Shown here piece by piece: positions 38,080 through 48,405 of a stretch of 64,000 bases of DNA. The notes beneath the pieces are model-generated. The model searched no databases, was not told the DNA's origin, and saw only the letters and a list, made by a program, of their open reading frames with translations. The stretch is from Prorocentrum cordatum (Eukaryota; Sar; Dinophyceae; Prorocentrales; Prorocentraceae). Where the stretch lies: the NCBI GenBank assembly GCA_963575745.1, contig CAUYUJ010017914.1, positions 110,195 to 174,194 of the forward strand, in the 5' to 3' direction. Each line of letters starts with the position of its first letter. The stretch's first letter is position 1. The translations under genes and the position numbers were made by a program.

Positions 38080-38490
38080 AAGCCCGCCGCCCCGCAGCGG
38101 GCCGCCTCGGCGGCCGCGGAGCGGGGCGACCACGAGGGGCCCGCCTGCGCGGCGGCCTGCTGAGGGCCCGCCGGGGGCGCCCCCCGCCGGGCGCCCCTGG
38201 GGAGGGGCCACCTCCTCACGAGGCCGGCGGCCCGGCGCCCTGCAGGAGGGCCGCCTCGACGGCTGCTGCGGGGCGGCTGCCGCAGCACGAGATTCCCGCT
38301 CGCGCGGCTGCCTCCCGAGGGCCCGCCGGGGGCGTCCCCCGCCCTGGGCGCCCCCGGGGAGGGGCCACTTCTCGGGCTTGCAGCCCGCCGCCCTGCAGAG
38401 GGCCGCCTAGATGTCCGCGGAGCGGGGCCACCGCAGCACGAGGGTCCCGCTCGCGCGGCGGCCTGCTCTGAGGGCCCGCCGGGGGCGCCC
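38080..38490 (+). repeat. 155-bp GC-rich tandem repeat, about 2.7 units
   Basis: GAGGGCCCGCCGGGGGCG starts units at about 38162, 38317 and 38470. Units share CGCCC(C)TGGGGAGGGGCCAC, CCCTGCAGGAGGGCCGCC and GCAGCACGAG. Ala/Gly/Pro frames are open on both strands purely through composition. Confidence 0.88.
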
Positions 38491-38859
38491 CCGGCGATCG
38501 GCGCTCGCCGCCCCCCCCCCCCTGCCTCTTCCCCCCCCCTCCTCTTCCCCCCCCCGCCTCTTCTCCCCTTGGGGGGGGGCCTGCCAGCAGGGGCGCAGCT
38601 GCGCCTGGCGGCGCCAGCCCGGGGAGGAGGGTGCGAGGGCGGCGTTTCGCTCGCCGTCGTCTGTTGATGGACGAAGGGCTAGCAGAAGTTGCGCAGGGGG
38701 GCCCCTGATTAGGGCGCCTGGGAAGTTTACACCCCGGCGTGTCACAGTGGGGGTGCAAGCTTTCCTCGTCCGCGTAAGGCGTCGTCCTGTCTCAGTGCGG
38801 ACGGCAGGGGGGCATCTTGCGGGGTGTCCGTCTCTGGAGGCTTGCGGCAAAATGCCGAC
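38491..38859. other. GC-rich unassigned sequence
   Basis: C-runs near 38510-38560, then ordinary sequence with no motif. Confidence 0.35.
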
Positions 38860-39260
38860 GACGGGGCCGACGGCGACGACCGTGTCAGCGGCGCGGCGGC
38901 GGCGACGACTGCGGCGGCGCCAACGATGACGTCGGCGGCGGCGACGAGGGTGGCGACGACAGCGGTGACGGCGACGAGGGCGACGGCGGCGACGGCGACG
39001 CATTTCGACGGTTACCAAGGCCGACGGCGGCGACGGGGGCGACGGCGACGGCGACGAAGGCGACGACGGTAGCGGTGACGCGACGCTACGGCGACGCGCG
39101 ACGACGGCGGCGACGGCGGCGGCGGCGCGATGGCAGCGGTCACGGCGACGACGGCTGCGACGGCCTCGACCGTGACACCGCCGAGGCGATTCTGGCAGCG
39201 GTGGCAACCACGGCGCTGATAGCCACGGCGACGACGGCGACGTCGACGGCGGCGGCCGTG
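38860..39260. repeat. Degenerate (GACGGC)n hexamer-like tract
   Basis: GACGGCGACG, GGCGGCGACG and ACGGCGACGA words repeat for 400 bp. Confidence 0.85.
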
Positions 39261-40365
39261 ACGGGGGTGTGGCGAAGTAGATTGGTGGGTGCTCCAGAAG
39301 TGATCGAGGGCTCCAGTACATGGGGCCCCAGAGGGCTCAAGCTGACTAAGGGCGTCTGCACGTGGGGCTCTCCAGAGGGCCCAGAAGGTAATTAACCCTT
39401 GACGAGGATGTAGGTGCCACCCACGTCTTGAGTGCCCACGCCGCAAGCCTGCATAGTCCGGAGGGGAGAGCAGTAACCTGGAGAGGCAATTAAGAACCCC
39501 CCGCCTCTCCAGCGAAAGTATAACGCTCCAGCACCCTGGAAGAGTTACCCTGGCATTTCGCAACCTGCTTTGAACGCAAACGAGTCTGCCCGCCGAAACA
39601 AGGAAACCGCCTGAAACATTCTCGCAATCTGGCCTCCGTGTGGTTCTAAAACAAGCGCCTCGCCTGAGACATCCTCAGAAACTGCTCTGAACGCAGACGA
39701 GTCTGCCGTGGGGAAGTCCTGTGGTGGAGTCCTACGGGGAGTCCTATCTGGGAGGGGGATGGGAATATCCAGGATTCCTACAGGTTCCCATGGGGATACC
39801 GCCCGAGCCAAGGCGCAGGACTTATTCATGTTCCTTTCTTTTGCGCGGTGCTAAAGATATCGTTCCGCGAAAACCGCCTTCAAGAGTTATTCAAGTACGG
39901 TGCGGTGGTAACGATAACCCCGGGGGGGTTCTCAACTGCTTACTGCGGTTAAGCCGGGGGCGGCCGCGAGAGACTCTGCGGCCCGCCTTCGCCTGTGTGC
40001 GCCTCCGGCCGCAGGCGGCCCTGTCCTGCCCTGCTCGGAGGTGGGTGGGCCACGACGAACAGACCCAGCCGCAGATCGACGCCAAGAAGCCCCCCGGAAA
40101 GCATGCGGGAAGCGACAGGAAGCGCAAGGGGGGGAGGGCGGAGATCTACAGAACACGCCGGAGCACAACCGGGGGGGGGGGGGCACCCTGGAGGCGGTGC
40201 CTACGTGCGCGTGCCCCCCCCCCGGGGGTCCCCAGGAAGCCCCCCGGAGGGCCGCACCCCTCGTGCCGCTCCCCACCTGCCCGCCGCAGGGGCCCGCGCC
40301 GCGCAAGGCTCTCTCGGGGCCCACGAGACGGGGGTCCAATGCAAACGGGGATCAGCCAGGTGATT

Positions 40366-40396
<31 letters not shown>

Positions 40397-40407
40397 ATGC
40401 GTTTGCC
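39261..40407. other. Unassigned sequence with a (GT)n tract
   Basis: GAACGCA(A/G)ACGAGTCTGCC occurs at about 39573 and 39689. A (GT)n run lies at 40370-40397. One frame at 40040-40130 (WVGHDEQTQPQIDAKKPPGK) looks protein-like but lacks support. No gene is called. Confidence 0.35.
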
Positions 40408-40610
40408 GATCGGCGCGGGCCTCCAAACCCCCTTCCCCCTTTCCGGGAGTAGATCTTGGCTGCTTTGGGCGCCCGTTGGGAGCAGGTGGAGCCTCCCCTC
40501 GTAGGACCCGGTGCTGCAAACAGTCACGCTAAGCAGAGGTCTGGAGCCAGACCCCCCCTCCCCCCCCCTCCGCCCAATGTCGAAGCGCCGAATAAAAGAA
40601 ACACTCACCA
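40408..40610 (+). repeat. Dispersed 210-bp repeat V, copy 1
   Basis: TGCCGATCGGCGCGGGCC, GAGTAGATCTTGGCTG, GTGGAGCCTCCCCTC, AAACAGTCACGCTAAGCAGA, GGAGCCAGAC and CAATGTCGAAGCGCCGAAT match 50595-50815 in order, at about 78%. Confidence 0.85.
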
Positions 40611-40624
40611 GAGCGCCGGGGCTT

Positions 40625-40737
40625 GCAGGATCCTGCAGGGCCAGGGCTGCATTGGGTGCAGGATCCCGCATGATCCTGAGGGATCCTGCAGGATCCTGCA
40701 GGGCCTGATTGACCCGGGTCTGGATTGACCCGGGTCA
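40625..40737 (+). repeat. GGATCCTGCA decamer cluster and 16-bp duplication
   Basis: GGATCCTGCAGG/AGGATCC recurs about six times. It is followed by GATTGACCCGGGTC twice in tandem. Confidence 0.85.
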
Positions 40738-40881
40738 GTCGGTCCCCGGGACTCGAGAAAAAAGTGCACGCTCCGCGGCGCCCAGTCGCCGTGAGGGAGG
40801 GGCAGATCCGGCTGCACGTTCGAGTGACCCTTCGCGGCTGGGGTGACTTCTGGTGCGGGCCCAAATCGCTCAATGCCTTGG

Positions 40882-41004
40882 CATCGCTCGGACGTGTGCA
40901 TATCTTCCTCGGCGAGGGCCATCGAGGAGCAATCGGATCACCTGGCGAACAAGTGCACGCACGACATCGAAACATGCATGGGGAATGGACGTCCGAGCTA
41001 CGGC
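40882..41004 (+). mobile_element. 123-bp MITE-like element, family M1, copy 2
   Basis: Begins CATCGCTCGGACGTGTGCAT and ends GGACGTCCGAGC plus a decayed end. The body aligns with the reverse complement of 8112-8232 (TCGAGGAGCA, ATCA.TTGGCGAA-type, CACGCACGA, AATGGACGTCCGAG). The left terminal repeat is intact; the right has lost its last four bases of match. Confidence 0.78.
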
Positions 41005-41164
41005 GAGATGCGATGTGATAGCAGCGGCTTGTGCGCCCAGTGGTGTCCTAAAGGGCCCCCGCTTAGGCCGCGCATCAAAGGGTCACTCTTGGCTATTGGG
41101 CCGATCTTGTGTGTGGCCGACCTGTCGCGAGCCCCAGCGCGGCGTGCCCAGACACCCCGTCAAG

Positions 41165-41275
41165 TCGTGGCAAAAATCACGACAGAAGGTCCCTCGCTAT
41201 TCTCTGCCTCTGAGAGCCCGCACTGGGCCTCGGGGCCGTCAAGAGGTGCGTTCCAAGAAGGGCCCTGCCTTCCAG
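41165..41275 (+). repeat. R170 dispersed family copy
   Basis: ATCACGACAGAAGGT, TATTCTCTGCCTCTG and CCTCGGGGCCGTCAA, very similar to the copy at 45630. Confidence 0.7.
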
Positions 41276-41704
41276 GATCTACGGAGTTGCCATCTCCTCC
41301 GCGGCGGAAGGGCGGCGGAGGGGCGGCGGAAGCACAACGAGGGCGGCTCCGCCGGGGGAAGCCGGCGCGGAAGGATGGCGGCAGGCGGCGGAAGGAAAAG
41401 ATGCGCCCCCAAGAGATGAACAAGTTTTTGTTGGGTTCAGTGTGGCGGGCATCCGCCAAGATAATTACCAGCCTCGAACTTATCCCTATCCGTAAGATTG
41501 ACACGCCAAAAGACGATGACAATCTTAGGGGTGCGCCCTCAAAAACTCAGGGAATCCCTAAGACTGGCATTGTGATGAGGCGATGCCCAGCTTAGGGATA
41601 GGGATACGTTCCAGGCTGGTAAGAGAAGGCCCAGGCTGGAAAGCCGGTGCACGAGGCAGTGTCCGCACTGCCGCGGCGAGCACACAGACGTAGAACAGGT
41701 TTGA

Positions 41705-41880
41705 AGAGGGGAAGAGACACGCAGAGACACAATTCATCGTCGATCCCCAGGAACATGTGGTAAATATGGGAAGCGGGGGGGGGAAGACGAACATCCAGAA
41801 AGTATAGGAAAACATGGGGAGTCTAGGGATTTGTGTGTATTTATTTGTGTGTGTCCCTGGGCCCCTTCAAAGTTTTCCGA
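41705..41880 (+). repeat. Dispersed 165-bp repeat S, copy 2
   Basis: Partner of 18912-19078, same orientation. Confidence 0.75.
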
Positions 41881-42018
41881 GCGGGAGGCCGTGCCCAGCG
41901 AGGCCTCCGTGTCACTTGGGCCAGCGCCCTGCTCCAAAGCGTGGGGATACCCATCAGCTTATGCGTCACACTGTGAGGACACTCTCATTGCTCCCATGCC
42001 TCGAAGAAAAAGAATAAG

Positions 42019-42161
42019 CGCCATAAACATAAACTGGTGGCGCTCTACGCGGATTTCTGGGGCTCCGGCGCCGCCCCTGGCGCGCTCCGCGCGCCAGAGA
42101 GGGGGGTCCAGCGCAGATCCAAGAAATCCGCGCGGAGCGCCAAAAGTTTATGTTTACAGCG
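42019..42161. mobile_element. 143-bp foldback element, family F, copy 1
   Basis: The left arm (CGCCATAAACATAAACTGGT, GGCGCTCTACGCGGATTTCT) and the reverse complement of the right arm (CGCTGTAAACATAAACTTTT, GGCGCTCCGCGCGGATTTCT) pair almost completely around a GGCGCCGCC-rich centre. Copies 1 and 2 share about 75 bp of downstream sequence (GTTTTTGTCCAATCG, CCTCCCAGGGAATGG, CTCTGTGGTCGACG), so that segment may belong to the unit. Confidence 0.85.
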
Positions 42162-42373
42162 TTTTTGTCCAATCGTAAAAAAACAAAAACCTCCCAGGGA
42201 ATGGGTCGATACCTCTGTGGTCGACGTTTGTGAAAAAGCATGGCGTCGGGGGTCTGGACGATGTGTCCAGTGCCGCGGCGGTCTTCTCTATGCCGACCTC
42301 GGGCCCTCGTTGCTGCGACCCGCTGCGAGCGTTGCGCCGTAACCCTGAGATCGGGTGTCGTGATTTTTTTTAA

Positions 42374-42483
42374 TACGGGGTCCCCAGAAGTCTCGACCCA
42401 TTCCCCATGACCAGTGTTTCATCCTGAGTCGTTTTTTGACGGTCCCGGGGCCCAGCGAGGGCCCCTCGAGGCCAGACATACGG
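42374..42483 (-). repeat. R170 dispersed family copy
   Basis: The plus strand has ACGGGGTCCCCAGAAGTC, GACCCATTCCCCATGACC, AGTGTTTCATCCTGAG, TCGTTTTTTGACGG and CCCGGGGCCCAGCGAGGGCC. This is probably the best-preserved reverse copy. Confidence 0.8.
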
Positions 42484-42750
42484 AAAACCTCCGTCTTGAT
42501 TGTTGTCAGTGCGTTGGATCTCTGGGTTAGAGGGATGTTTCGCCAGAGTGACCTTCAGCGCGGGCACACAGGGGACCCCCCACAATGACGACGCGCGGTG
42601 CGGCAGAGGGGTCACGTCTTGACTGCTCGGGCCCGGCCTCCCTGCGGGTCCCGGGAGCCGCGCACCAAAGGCCAAAGGCAACTCTTGCCTACGTAGGGTC
42701 ACTCCTGCGCGTAGACGAGAACGGGGGGGGTTAATTGAAGGAGAACAAAT

Positions 42751-42939
42751 TGCCGTAAACATAAGCTTTTGGCGCTCCGCGCGGGTTTCTTGGATCTGCG
42801 CCAGGCCCCCCTGGCCCCGCGGCGGCGCCTCCGGCGCCGCCCCTGGCGCCGCCCCTGGCGCGCTCCGCGCGCCAGGGAGGGGGGTCCAGCGCAGATCCAA
42901 GGAGTCCGCGCGGAGCGCCAAAAGTTTGTGTTTCTGGCG
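42751..42939. mobile_element. 189-bp foldback element, family F, copy 2
   Basis: The arms GCCGTAAACATAAGCTTTTG, GCGCTCCGCGCGG and the reverse complement CGCCAGAAACACAAACTTTT, GGCGCTCCGCGCGG pair. The centre is a longer GGCGCC-rich, internally duplicated stretch than in copy 1. Confidence 0.85.
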
Positions 42940-43254
42940 TTTTTGTCCAATCGGATAAAAAAACCTCCCAGGGAATGGATCGATACCTCTGTGGTCGACG
43001 TTTGTATTTATGGCGCTGGTTCTTCTGGTCGAGGAAGGTGCACCAATCGTGCACCTCGGGGGGCCCCCTATCGGGGGCCCGCTGGGACATGGGGCGCACG
43101 CCTCCCCGCCCCCCCCCGCGAGCAACGCCCAGCGGACCCGCCTCGGGAGTCGGGCCGGAACGCGCCCCGGGACGGGTCCAGGGGGCAGATGCCGAGGAGG
43201 ACCCGGATCCTTCCCATCGGGGGCGGCCATGGAGGGGGGTGATGACTAGGGGGG
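42940..43254. other. GC-rich unassigned sequence
   Basis: Starts with the segment shared with 42162-42235. A TGAGGAGGACCCGGATCCTTCC-like string near 43190 recurs at 43412. No gene is supported. Confidence 0.4.
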
Positions 43255-43420
43255 GGTGGATATCATGGCGTGGGCCATGATAGTTCGCCAGATCTCCTGG
43301 CGCCTCGTCTTGTTTCATGACGTCTCCGGCCCCCCCCCTGGGCCCGCGCACATGCCGCCGGCCATGACATGCGCCCCCCCCTCTTGGACGCCCCCCTCTT
43401 GGCCGCCCCCGATGCTGAGG
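43255..43420 (+). repeat. Dispersed 160-bp repeat W, copy 1
   Basis: ATCATGGCG.GGGCCATGAT, CGCCTC.TCTT.TTTCAT, GCGCACATGCCG.CGGCCATG and CTCTTGGAC(G/A)CCCCCCTC are shared with 51645-51800, about 78% alike. GGCCATGAT opens as part of a short inverted repeat. Confidence 0.8.
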
Positions 43421-44727
43421 AGGACCCGGATCCTTCCAGCGTGACGGAACAGTGCAGACGGAGATGTTCTTTGAGGTCTGCGCATCGGGTTGGGGGGGCT
43501 GGTCGGTTAACAGCGGTCCAGGATGAAGTTCGCGGAACGATCCGTCTCGAAGACTCGTTCCAGGGAAGGGTCCAAAGTCGAGAGTTCTCTTTGCGATTAT
43601 TCCCACGACCTGCTTCATCTGCTGTCGCGACACCCGACGTGTAGATCCAGTGAGCAGCACGGTGTTTCGGCGTGCTGCTGCTAAGTGCGATGCGGCTGTT
43701 TCGGCTGTTTCGGCGTGCTGCTGGAGAGTGTTTTTAACTTCGACGCCGTCTGCTGCTAGCAGACCTACGTCTGCAGCCGCGGTTAGAGTCAGCTCGTTTC
43801 GATGTTATGCAGTTTTTGCAGAGCGGGTCATCCTTCTCATCCTCGTCCATGTCTCCCCCCTCCGTCTCCCCTTCCCTTCTCCACGAGGGGACTCCCAATC
43901 ATCTCAAGCCTCCCTCTCCTCCTTTTCCTCCTGACCCTCCCACTCCCCCCTCCTCCGGCTCCTCCTCCTCCTGCTCCCCCTTCTCCTCCTCCTCCTCCCC
44001 TTCCACCTCAGAGCCCATTGGACGCCCGCTGAGCATTGAATTAATCCATGTAGCCTACAACCCCGACGTACCGTAGACCCCTAAACCTTCAAGACCTTGT
44101 GGGAAACCGACAACCTTCTGAAGTGTCCTCCCTCCCCCTCCACTTCCTTCTCCTCATCGCCCCCACCACCGACAGGAGTGCGAAAATCTTAGTGCTCCTC
44201 GCTTTGCGGTCCGGCCCCCCGGTGTTTGCCCCTGTCCAGGGCGGCCGCGCGAGAGCGCGAAGGCAATCAGCACTGCGCGTGGCGCGAAGTGCGACGTCGG
44301 GTGACCTTGTCCTCTCCCTTTTCCGTTCCTCCTCTATGGTAGGTTTCAGTCGGCTGCGTCCCTCTTCAGGAGGAGACTTCCAAAATTGTCAGAAATAATG
44401 TCAGGAAGATTTTTCCTATTGGGCACTTGTTTCCCTAGTTTCCGTACTTTCGCCCAAAATCCGTCTGTAGGAGGACATGCCCGACCTAACTCTGCGGTAC
44501 GTTCATGCGGCGTTGGCGCGCCGGCGACGCCGGCGAAAGCGCTCAAGTTTCAATTCTGCGACGTGAAAGCATCGAAGGACACGGTGATGCCGTTGGACGC
44601 GATCGAATTCAACCTTGAACGATCGGGGCTGCGATCGATCAGAGGCGGAACGATCGACGCGGTGTCATGAAACCTTTGCGCTCGCCGACGCCGCACGAAC
44701 CTATTGTAATTAGGTGAAAACACTGAC
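43421..44727. other. Unassigned sequence with a small TCC tract
   Basis: 43830-44010 is pyrimidine-rich. A frame at 44386-44670 (94 codons) has no motif. No gene is supported. Confidence 0.4.
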
Positions 44728-44775
44728 GTAAGCATAAACGCTCGGATGCCCGCGCGGATCTCCGAGTTGTTATGT
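44728..44775. mobile_element. Short foldback relic, family F, copy 3
   Basis: CATAAACGCTCGGA, CCGCGCGGA and TCTCCGAGTTGTTATG form a short hairpin whose arms match the outer parts of the copy at 60331 (CATAAACAT, CCGCGCGGACCTCCGAGTTA). Confidence 0.55.
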
Positions 44776-44789
44776 TGATTGTTCCCCAA

Positions 44790-45068
44790 TGTTCCTCCTC
44801 CTCCTCCTCCTCCTCCTCTTCCTCCCCCTCCTCCTCCTTCTCCTCCTCCTCCTCCTCCTCCTCCTCCTCCTCCTGCTCCTGCTCCTCCTCCCCCTCCCCC
44901 TCCCCCCCTCCTCCTCCTCCCTCCTCCCTCTCCGCCTCCTTCTCCTCCTCCCCCTCCTCCTCCTCCTTCTCCTTCCCCTCCCCTCGCTCCTCCCCCCCCC
45001 CGCTCCTGCTCCTCCTCCTCCTCCTCATCCTCCTGCTCCTCCTCCTCCTCCTCCTCCTCCTCCTCCTC

Positions 45069-45095
<27 letters not shown>
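44790..45095. repeat. (TCC)n microsatellite
   Basis: TCC/CCCT runs with CTGCTC interruptions. Confidence 0.95.
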
Positions 45096-45101
<6 letters not shown>

Positions 45102-45629
45102 TTTGCAGCCGAGCTGCGCAAGTTGTCTCGGCCAGCTCTCTGTTCCTGCTGGGATGTCAGGACCTCGGTCGCCCCTCGCCCCTCCCATCTCGCCTCCCGA
45201 GGTCTTCGGCGTGGTGCGTTTCAGTGTGTCCTCGCCACCTCTGGGGGGCGGCGCGAAGTTGTTCGCGTTTTGTCCTCCCTCCCTCCCTCCGGGGGGTCGT
45301 AGAGGGGAGGCGTTATCCAAGGGCGCCTTCGAGGGCGCGAGATTATTCACGCTTCGCGGTTCTTTTCCTTATCCTCCTTATCCTCCTCATCTCCCCTGGG
45401 GGGCGGCGCAAGAGCGCGAAGCTATTCGCGCTTCGCGCAGCGCGAGAGCGCGAATTGTGATCCCAAGGCGGGGTCGGGGAACGAAACCAGCTGGATGCTC
45501 ACATTTCCCTCTCCCAGGACTCCCAGGGGCCGTATGGAGCAGCTTTGTCACCAGAACTTTACGTACTTCAGTCCCCCGAGTGTTCTCCCTTCAGCTCCCC
45601 GCCCCCTCGCGCTGTGACGCAATCACGAC

Positions 45630-45785
45630 GGAAGGTTTTTCGGTATTCTCTGCCTCTGGGGGCCCTTACCCGGCGTCGGGGTCGTCAACAAAACAACTCA
45701 GGATGAAAAACGGGTCCGTGGGAAGGGGTCCAGATTTTTGAGGTTCACGCCATGAGAAAATCACGACGTCGGGGGTCTGGGCCGT
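45630..45785 (+). repeat. R170 dispersed family, near-complete copy
   Basis: ATCACGACGGAAGGTTTTTC, TATTCTCTGCCTCTGGGGGC, TCGGGGTCGTCAACAAAAC, CTCAGGATGAAAAACGGG, GGGGTCCAGA and the terminal AAAATCACGACGTCGGGGGT. Together with 16745-16925 it defines a unit length of about 160-180 bp. Confidence 0.78.
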
Positions 45786-46499
45786 TTTTTTTCGCAGCGT
45801 CGGATCTCATAGCCGGATTAGTTCACAACCATCCTGTGGTGTTGGGTCCTCGTTGTGAAGAGACAGCGCCGCCCATTCCGGCACACCCCTCACACGTTTC
45901 GTGGTCCTCTGGGGGGGCTCCATCGAAGGCCCGAGTGGCTGTGACCTCATGCGTCTTCGCCACCCATTCCAGCACACCCCTCACACGCGTTGTGGCCCGA
46001 TTTGTGAGCGCTAACGAAGAGGATACACGCCGGTCGTTGAAAGTAGGTATTTTTGGATTCCCAGATCCCAATCTACTTCAAGCGCCTTCCTACTTCAAGA
46101 ATCGGCTTGCTGTTGCTGTGTTTTGTTGTTCTCTGGGAGGACCTGGACCCAATCTACTATATCCGCCTTCCTACTTCATGTCTCTACATACTTCTTCCGA
46201 CGGACGTGTACGCACCACAAGGTCGGGTCCCTCGCCAGGAACAGTTGTCCTGCGCCGGGTCGGCGGCCCCCGGGGCCCGCAGCGGGCCTCCCGGGGCGCA
46301 GGTGTCGGGGGCCGCCTCCCCGTCTTGCGTCTTGTCCTCCGTCCCTCCCCCCCCATCTCGGCTACAGTCGGGGCCCTGAAGAAGGAACCCGTTTGGTTGG
46401 GGAGGGGCTCCGCGTTCCTTAAGTGTTTCGCAGCTCGCCTCAGGTTTTCCTTATGTTTTCGACAGGACATCGAAGGTTAACTCATGGAAAAAAGGGCCC

Positions 46500-46540
46500 C
46501 GTTCCTTATTTAGGGTTCCTTAGGTCAACGCCCCGACTGT
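46500..46540 (+). repeat. 41-bp dispersed sequence, copy 2
   Basis: Partner of 22368-22408, and lies just upstream of block A of the second segmental copy. Confidence 0.75.
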
Positions 46541-46897
46541 ACTCGCGAGAGTGACCTTTCGCCGGAGTGACCTTTGCTGCGGGGGGTCATGGAGGGGGGG
46601 CGTTACCCAAGGGCGCCTGCGAGGGCGCGAGGTGACTCACGCTTCGCGGTTCTTTTCCTCACCCTCCTTGTCCTCCTCATCTCCCCTGGGGGGCGGCGCG
46701 AGAGCGCGAAGTTATTCGCGCCTCGCGCAGCGCGAGAGCGCAAAATTAGGAGCCCTTGCTATCCCAAGGCGGGGTCGGGAAACGAACCCAGCTGGATGCT
46801 CACATTTCCTTCTCGCAGGGGCCGTCTGGAGCAACTTTGTCACCCCAATTTTACGTACTTCAGTCCCCCCAATTGCTGCGGGCACGGTGGGTTCCCT

Positions 46898-46949
46898 AGA
46901 TGGCCGAACGCGATGCGATAGCAGCGTCTCGCGCGCTCGGGTTTGACCC
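46898..46949 (+). repeat. 52-bp perfect direct repeat (partner 48354-48405)
   Basis: TAGATGGCCGAACGCGATGC, GATAGCAGCGTCTCGCGCGC and TCGGGTTTGACC are identical at both places. Perfect identity contrasts with about 85% for the surrounding duplication, so this copy moved or was converted more recently. Confidence 0.95.
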
Positions 46950-47301
46950 CAACTTTTCGTCCCCCCGATTGTTGCGGGCACAATGAGTTCCGTACTAAAT
47001 GGGAAGGCTTGTTCAAGGGGGGTTGTCCGGTGGGGTTGTCCTGATCCCCGCTGGATTGGCCAAGGGGTTGTCCGGGATAGACCGTCCTGTCGTCATTACT
47101 CGGCACAGGTTGTCTGGGTTGTCTGGGGGGTTGTGGGTTGTCCGCGGATTTTTCTCAACCATCTTGTGGTGTTGGGTCTTCGTTTTGAAGAGACAGCGCC
47201 CCGCGTTCCTCCTCCTTCTTCTCCTCCCCATCCCCCTTCTCCCACCATTGCCTCTGCCCTCCGCATGTCCACCATTTCAGCGCACCCAATACCACGCTTC
47301 C

Positions 47302-48280
47302 TGGCCCCATTGGGAGCTCCACCGAAGGCCCCAGTGGCCGTGGCCGCGGACATCCCCACCACCAATTTCGGCGCACCCAGTACCACGCTTCATGGCCCCA
47401 TAGGGAGCTCCACCGAAGATCCCAGTGGCTGTGATCACATGCGTCCCCGCCACCAGTTTTGGCACACCCCTCGCACGTTTCGTGTCCCCATAGGGAGCAC
47501 CACCGAAAGCCCCAATGACTGCGCCCGCATGCGTCCCCGCCACCCATGTCGGCACACCCCTCACACGTTTCGTGGCTTCATACGGAGATTCACCGAAGGC
47601 CCCAGTGGCTGTGATCACATGCTTCCCCGCCACCCATTTCGGCACACCCCTCACAGGTTTCGTGGCCCCGTGGTGAGTTCCACCGAAGGTCCCAGAGGCT
47701 GTGACCACATGCGTCCCCGCCACTCATTTCGGCACGCCCCTCACGCGCTCCAAGGCCCCATAGGGAGCTCCACCAAAGGCCCCAATGGCTGTGATCACAT
47801 ATGTTCCCGCCACCCACGTCGCCAGACCCCTCATACTCTTCGTGGCGCTATGGGGAGCTCCACCGAAGGCTCCAGTGGCTGTTATCACATGCTTGCCCCC
47901 ACCCACTTCGGCACACCCCTCCCACGTTTCGTGGCCCCATAGGGATCTCCACCAAAGGCCCCAGTGGCTGTGACCTTGGCCCCATTGGGAGCTCCACCGA
48001 AGGCCCCAGTGGCCGTGGCCACGGACATCCCCACCACCAATTTCGGCGCACCCAGTACCACGCTTCGTGGCCCCATAGGGAGCTCCACCGAAGGTCCCAG
48101 TGGCTGTGATCACATGCGTCCTCGTCACCGATTTTGACACCCCTCACAAGTTTCGTGTCCCCATAGGGAGCACCACCGAAAGCCCCAATGACTGCGCCCG
48201 CATGCGTCCCCGCCACCCATGTCGGCACACCCCTCACACGCTTCGTGGCCCCATAGGGAGCTCCACCGAAGAGGATACGC
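47302..48280 (+). repeat. 90-bp tandem array, 12 units with higher-order order
   Basis: Units start with GGCCCCAT-type words at about 47302, 47394, 47484, 47574, 47664, 47754, 47844, 47933, 47977 (short unit before), 48069, 48157 and 48247. Units 1-4 and 9-12 carry the same variants in the same order, so a four-unit block was copied. The 90-bp period keeps frames open on both strands. The minus strand reads a clean 30-residue repeat (VAGTHVITATGAFGGAPYGA). There is no other coding evidence. Confidence 0.92.
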
Positions 48281-48353
48281 ACCACACAAGTGCACATCGT
48301 TGGGCCCTTCGCCAGGATACTAGTTGATCGCATTATTTCTCGATTGATCATAG

Positions 48354-48405
48354 TAGATGGCCGAACGCGATGCGATAGCAGCGTCTCGCGCGCTCGGGTT
48401 TGACC
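48354..48405 (+). repeat. 52-bp perfect direct repeat (partner 46898-46949)
   Basis: Identical to 46898-46949 base for base; stands just after the end of the 90-bp array. Confidence 0.95.

Larger units (their letters stand above)
41005..42018. other. Unassigned sequence with two dispersed-family copies
   Basis: Holds R170 (41165-41275) and repeat S copy 2 (41705-41880). TCC(C)TAAG-type words with an inverted partner appear near 41480 and 41590. No gene is supported. Confidence 0.4.
45291..48285 (+). repeat. Segmental tandem duplication, period about 1.3 kb
   Basis: Block A (45291-45580 and 46580-46872, about 85% alike) contains AAGGGCGCCT, CACGCTTCGCGGTTCTTTTC, CTCCCCTGGGGGGCGGCG, GCGCAGCGCGAGAGCGC and CCAGCTGGATGCTCACATTT. 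Block B starts with TGTGGTGTTGGGTC.TCGTT, GAAGAGACAGCGCC at 45835 and 47164, runs through 90-bp units (2 in the first copy, 12 in the second) and ends GAAGAGGATAC(A/G)C at about 46016 and 48268. Order and spacing are conserved, so the whole A-to-B segment was duplicated and the inner array then expanded or contracted. Confidence 0.88.

Noticed and set aside
46750-46830. TGGGTTCGTTTCCC on the minus strand as a tRNA T-arm
   Set aside because: Neither an anticodon arm nor an A-box lies at the right distance.
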